A DNA stretch of 33,040 nt from Phocaeicola intestinalis. GTDB lineage: Bacteria > Bacteroidota > Bacteroidia > Bacteroidales > Bacteroidaceae. Made by a program: the position numbers and the translations under genes. Each line of letters opens with the position of its first letter. The first letter of the stretch is position 1. The stretch is from positions 1 through 33,040 of the forward strand of contig NZ_JACSPP010000045.1 of assembly GCF_014837065.1 (NCBI RefSeq). Reading direction: 5' to 3'. The notes beneath the pieces are model-generated. The model saw nothing but the letters and a program-made list of their open reading frames with translations. It was not told the DNA's origin and searched no databases. Below, one piece after another: positions 32,970 through 33,040 of this stretch.

Positions 32970-33040
32970 GAAGCTGTTTTGAATTTATCGTGCGATGATT
33001 TGGGATGAGTTTTTGAGGCATTTTCGCTTCTGTGATGAGG
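32970..33040 (-). mobile_element. MITE-like element, copy 3 (partial, cut by window end)
   Basis: The 71 bases match the reverse complement of the right end of copy 2, with one difference (GTGATGAGG for GTGATAAGG). It starts with the terminal repeat GAAGCTGTTTTGAATTT after TTA, so the same TNA target class is used. Its orientation equals that of copy 1 and is opposite to copy 2. Just outside, GAAGCAGTTT at 32956-32965 looks like a degenerate copy of the terminal repeat. Confidence 0.85.

Noticed and set aside
1..33040. The whole window as a composite transposon flanked by two direct copies of the repeat
   Set aside because: The repeats carry no transposase, a third inverted copy lies inside, and the genes between are ordinary chromosomal functions.
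1..33040. tRNA or rRNA genes
   Set aside because: I saw no tRNA-like T-arm or cloverleaf and no ribosomal RNA segment in the gaps; a covariance-model scan would settle this.

Overview
The window looks like the chromosome of a gut Bacteroidaceae bacterium (Bacteroides or Phocaeicola; species not resolvable by eye). The evidence is a complete Sus-type polysaccharide utilization locus (PUL) with a one-protein hybrid two-component sensor, lipoprotein signals, weak Shine-Dalgarno sequences, and promoters of the Bacteroides type (TTTG at -33, about 19 bp spacer, TAnnTTTG at -7).

Layout. (1) 1-4230: the end of a short transposon-like repeat, a GNAT acetyltransferase, a repeat-rich gap, a small heat-shock protein, and a two-gene AmmeMemoRadiSam unit (a MEMO-AMMECR1 fusion plus a radical SAM enzyme). 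(2) 4276-18971, minus strand: a PUL read from a good promoter at 18941-18971 in the order surface glycan-binding lipoprotein, SusC, SusD, [terminator-like hairpin], GH30, GH2, [hairpin], HTCS regulator. The enzyme pair suggests a beta-galactan, perhaps the beta-1,6-galactan side chains of type II arabinogalactan; this is inference. (3) 18972-20509: a non-coding stretch with a 4 x 21 bp palindromic array, then a small gene cut open by a 192 bp MITE-like element, a DUF5053 gene, and several palindromes. (4) 20510-24027: a four-domain sulfane-sulfur protein (CoA-disulfide reductase, rhodanese, TusA, DsrE-like) with a cysteine-rich MarR regulator and a matched pair of operators around its promoter, then queH. 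(5) 24123-25796: an APC amino acid permease. (6) 25893-32934: cysQ, an SLC13-type permease, cysC, cysD, cysN and a PAPS-dependent sulfotransferase. (7) 32970-33040: the start of another copy of the MITE-like repeat.

How the genes work together. Region 6 is a self-contained sulfonation pathway. The permease probably imports sulfate, CysDN makes APS, CysC makes PAPS, the sulfotransferase moves the sulfuryl group to an acceptor, and CysQ removes the inhibitory by-product PAP. No PAPS reductase or sulfite reductase lies in the cluster, so its output is probably a sulfonated small molecule and not cysteine. It matches my recollection of the Bacteroides thetaiotaomicron BT_0412-BT_0416 region, linked to sulfonation of cholesterol and other steroids. 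The PUL imports and cleaves a host-diet glycan under control of its HTCS. The CoA-disulfide reductase fusion and MarR protein look like a self-regulated persulfide-handling unit.

The most notable non-coding structures are the three-copy MITE-like element with a clean 3 bp target duplication inside a small gene, the 21 bp palindromic array upstream of the PUL, the paired TTTCCAWTGGAAA operators, and long perfect inverted repeats between genes of the sulfonation operon. Both ends of the window lie inside copies of the same repeat.
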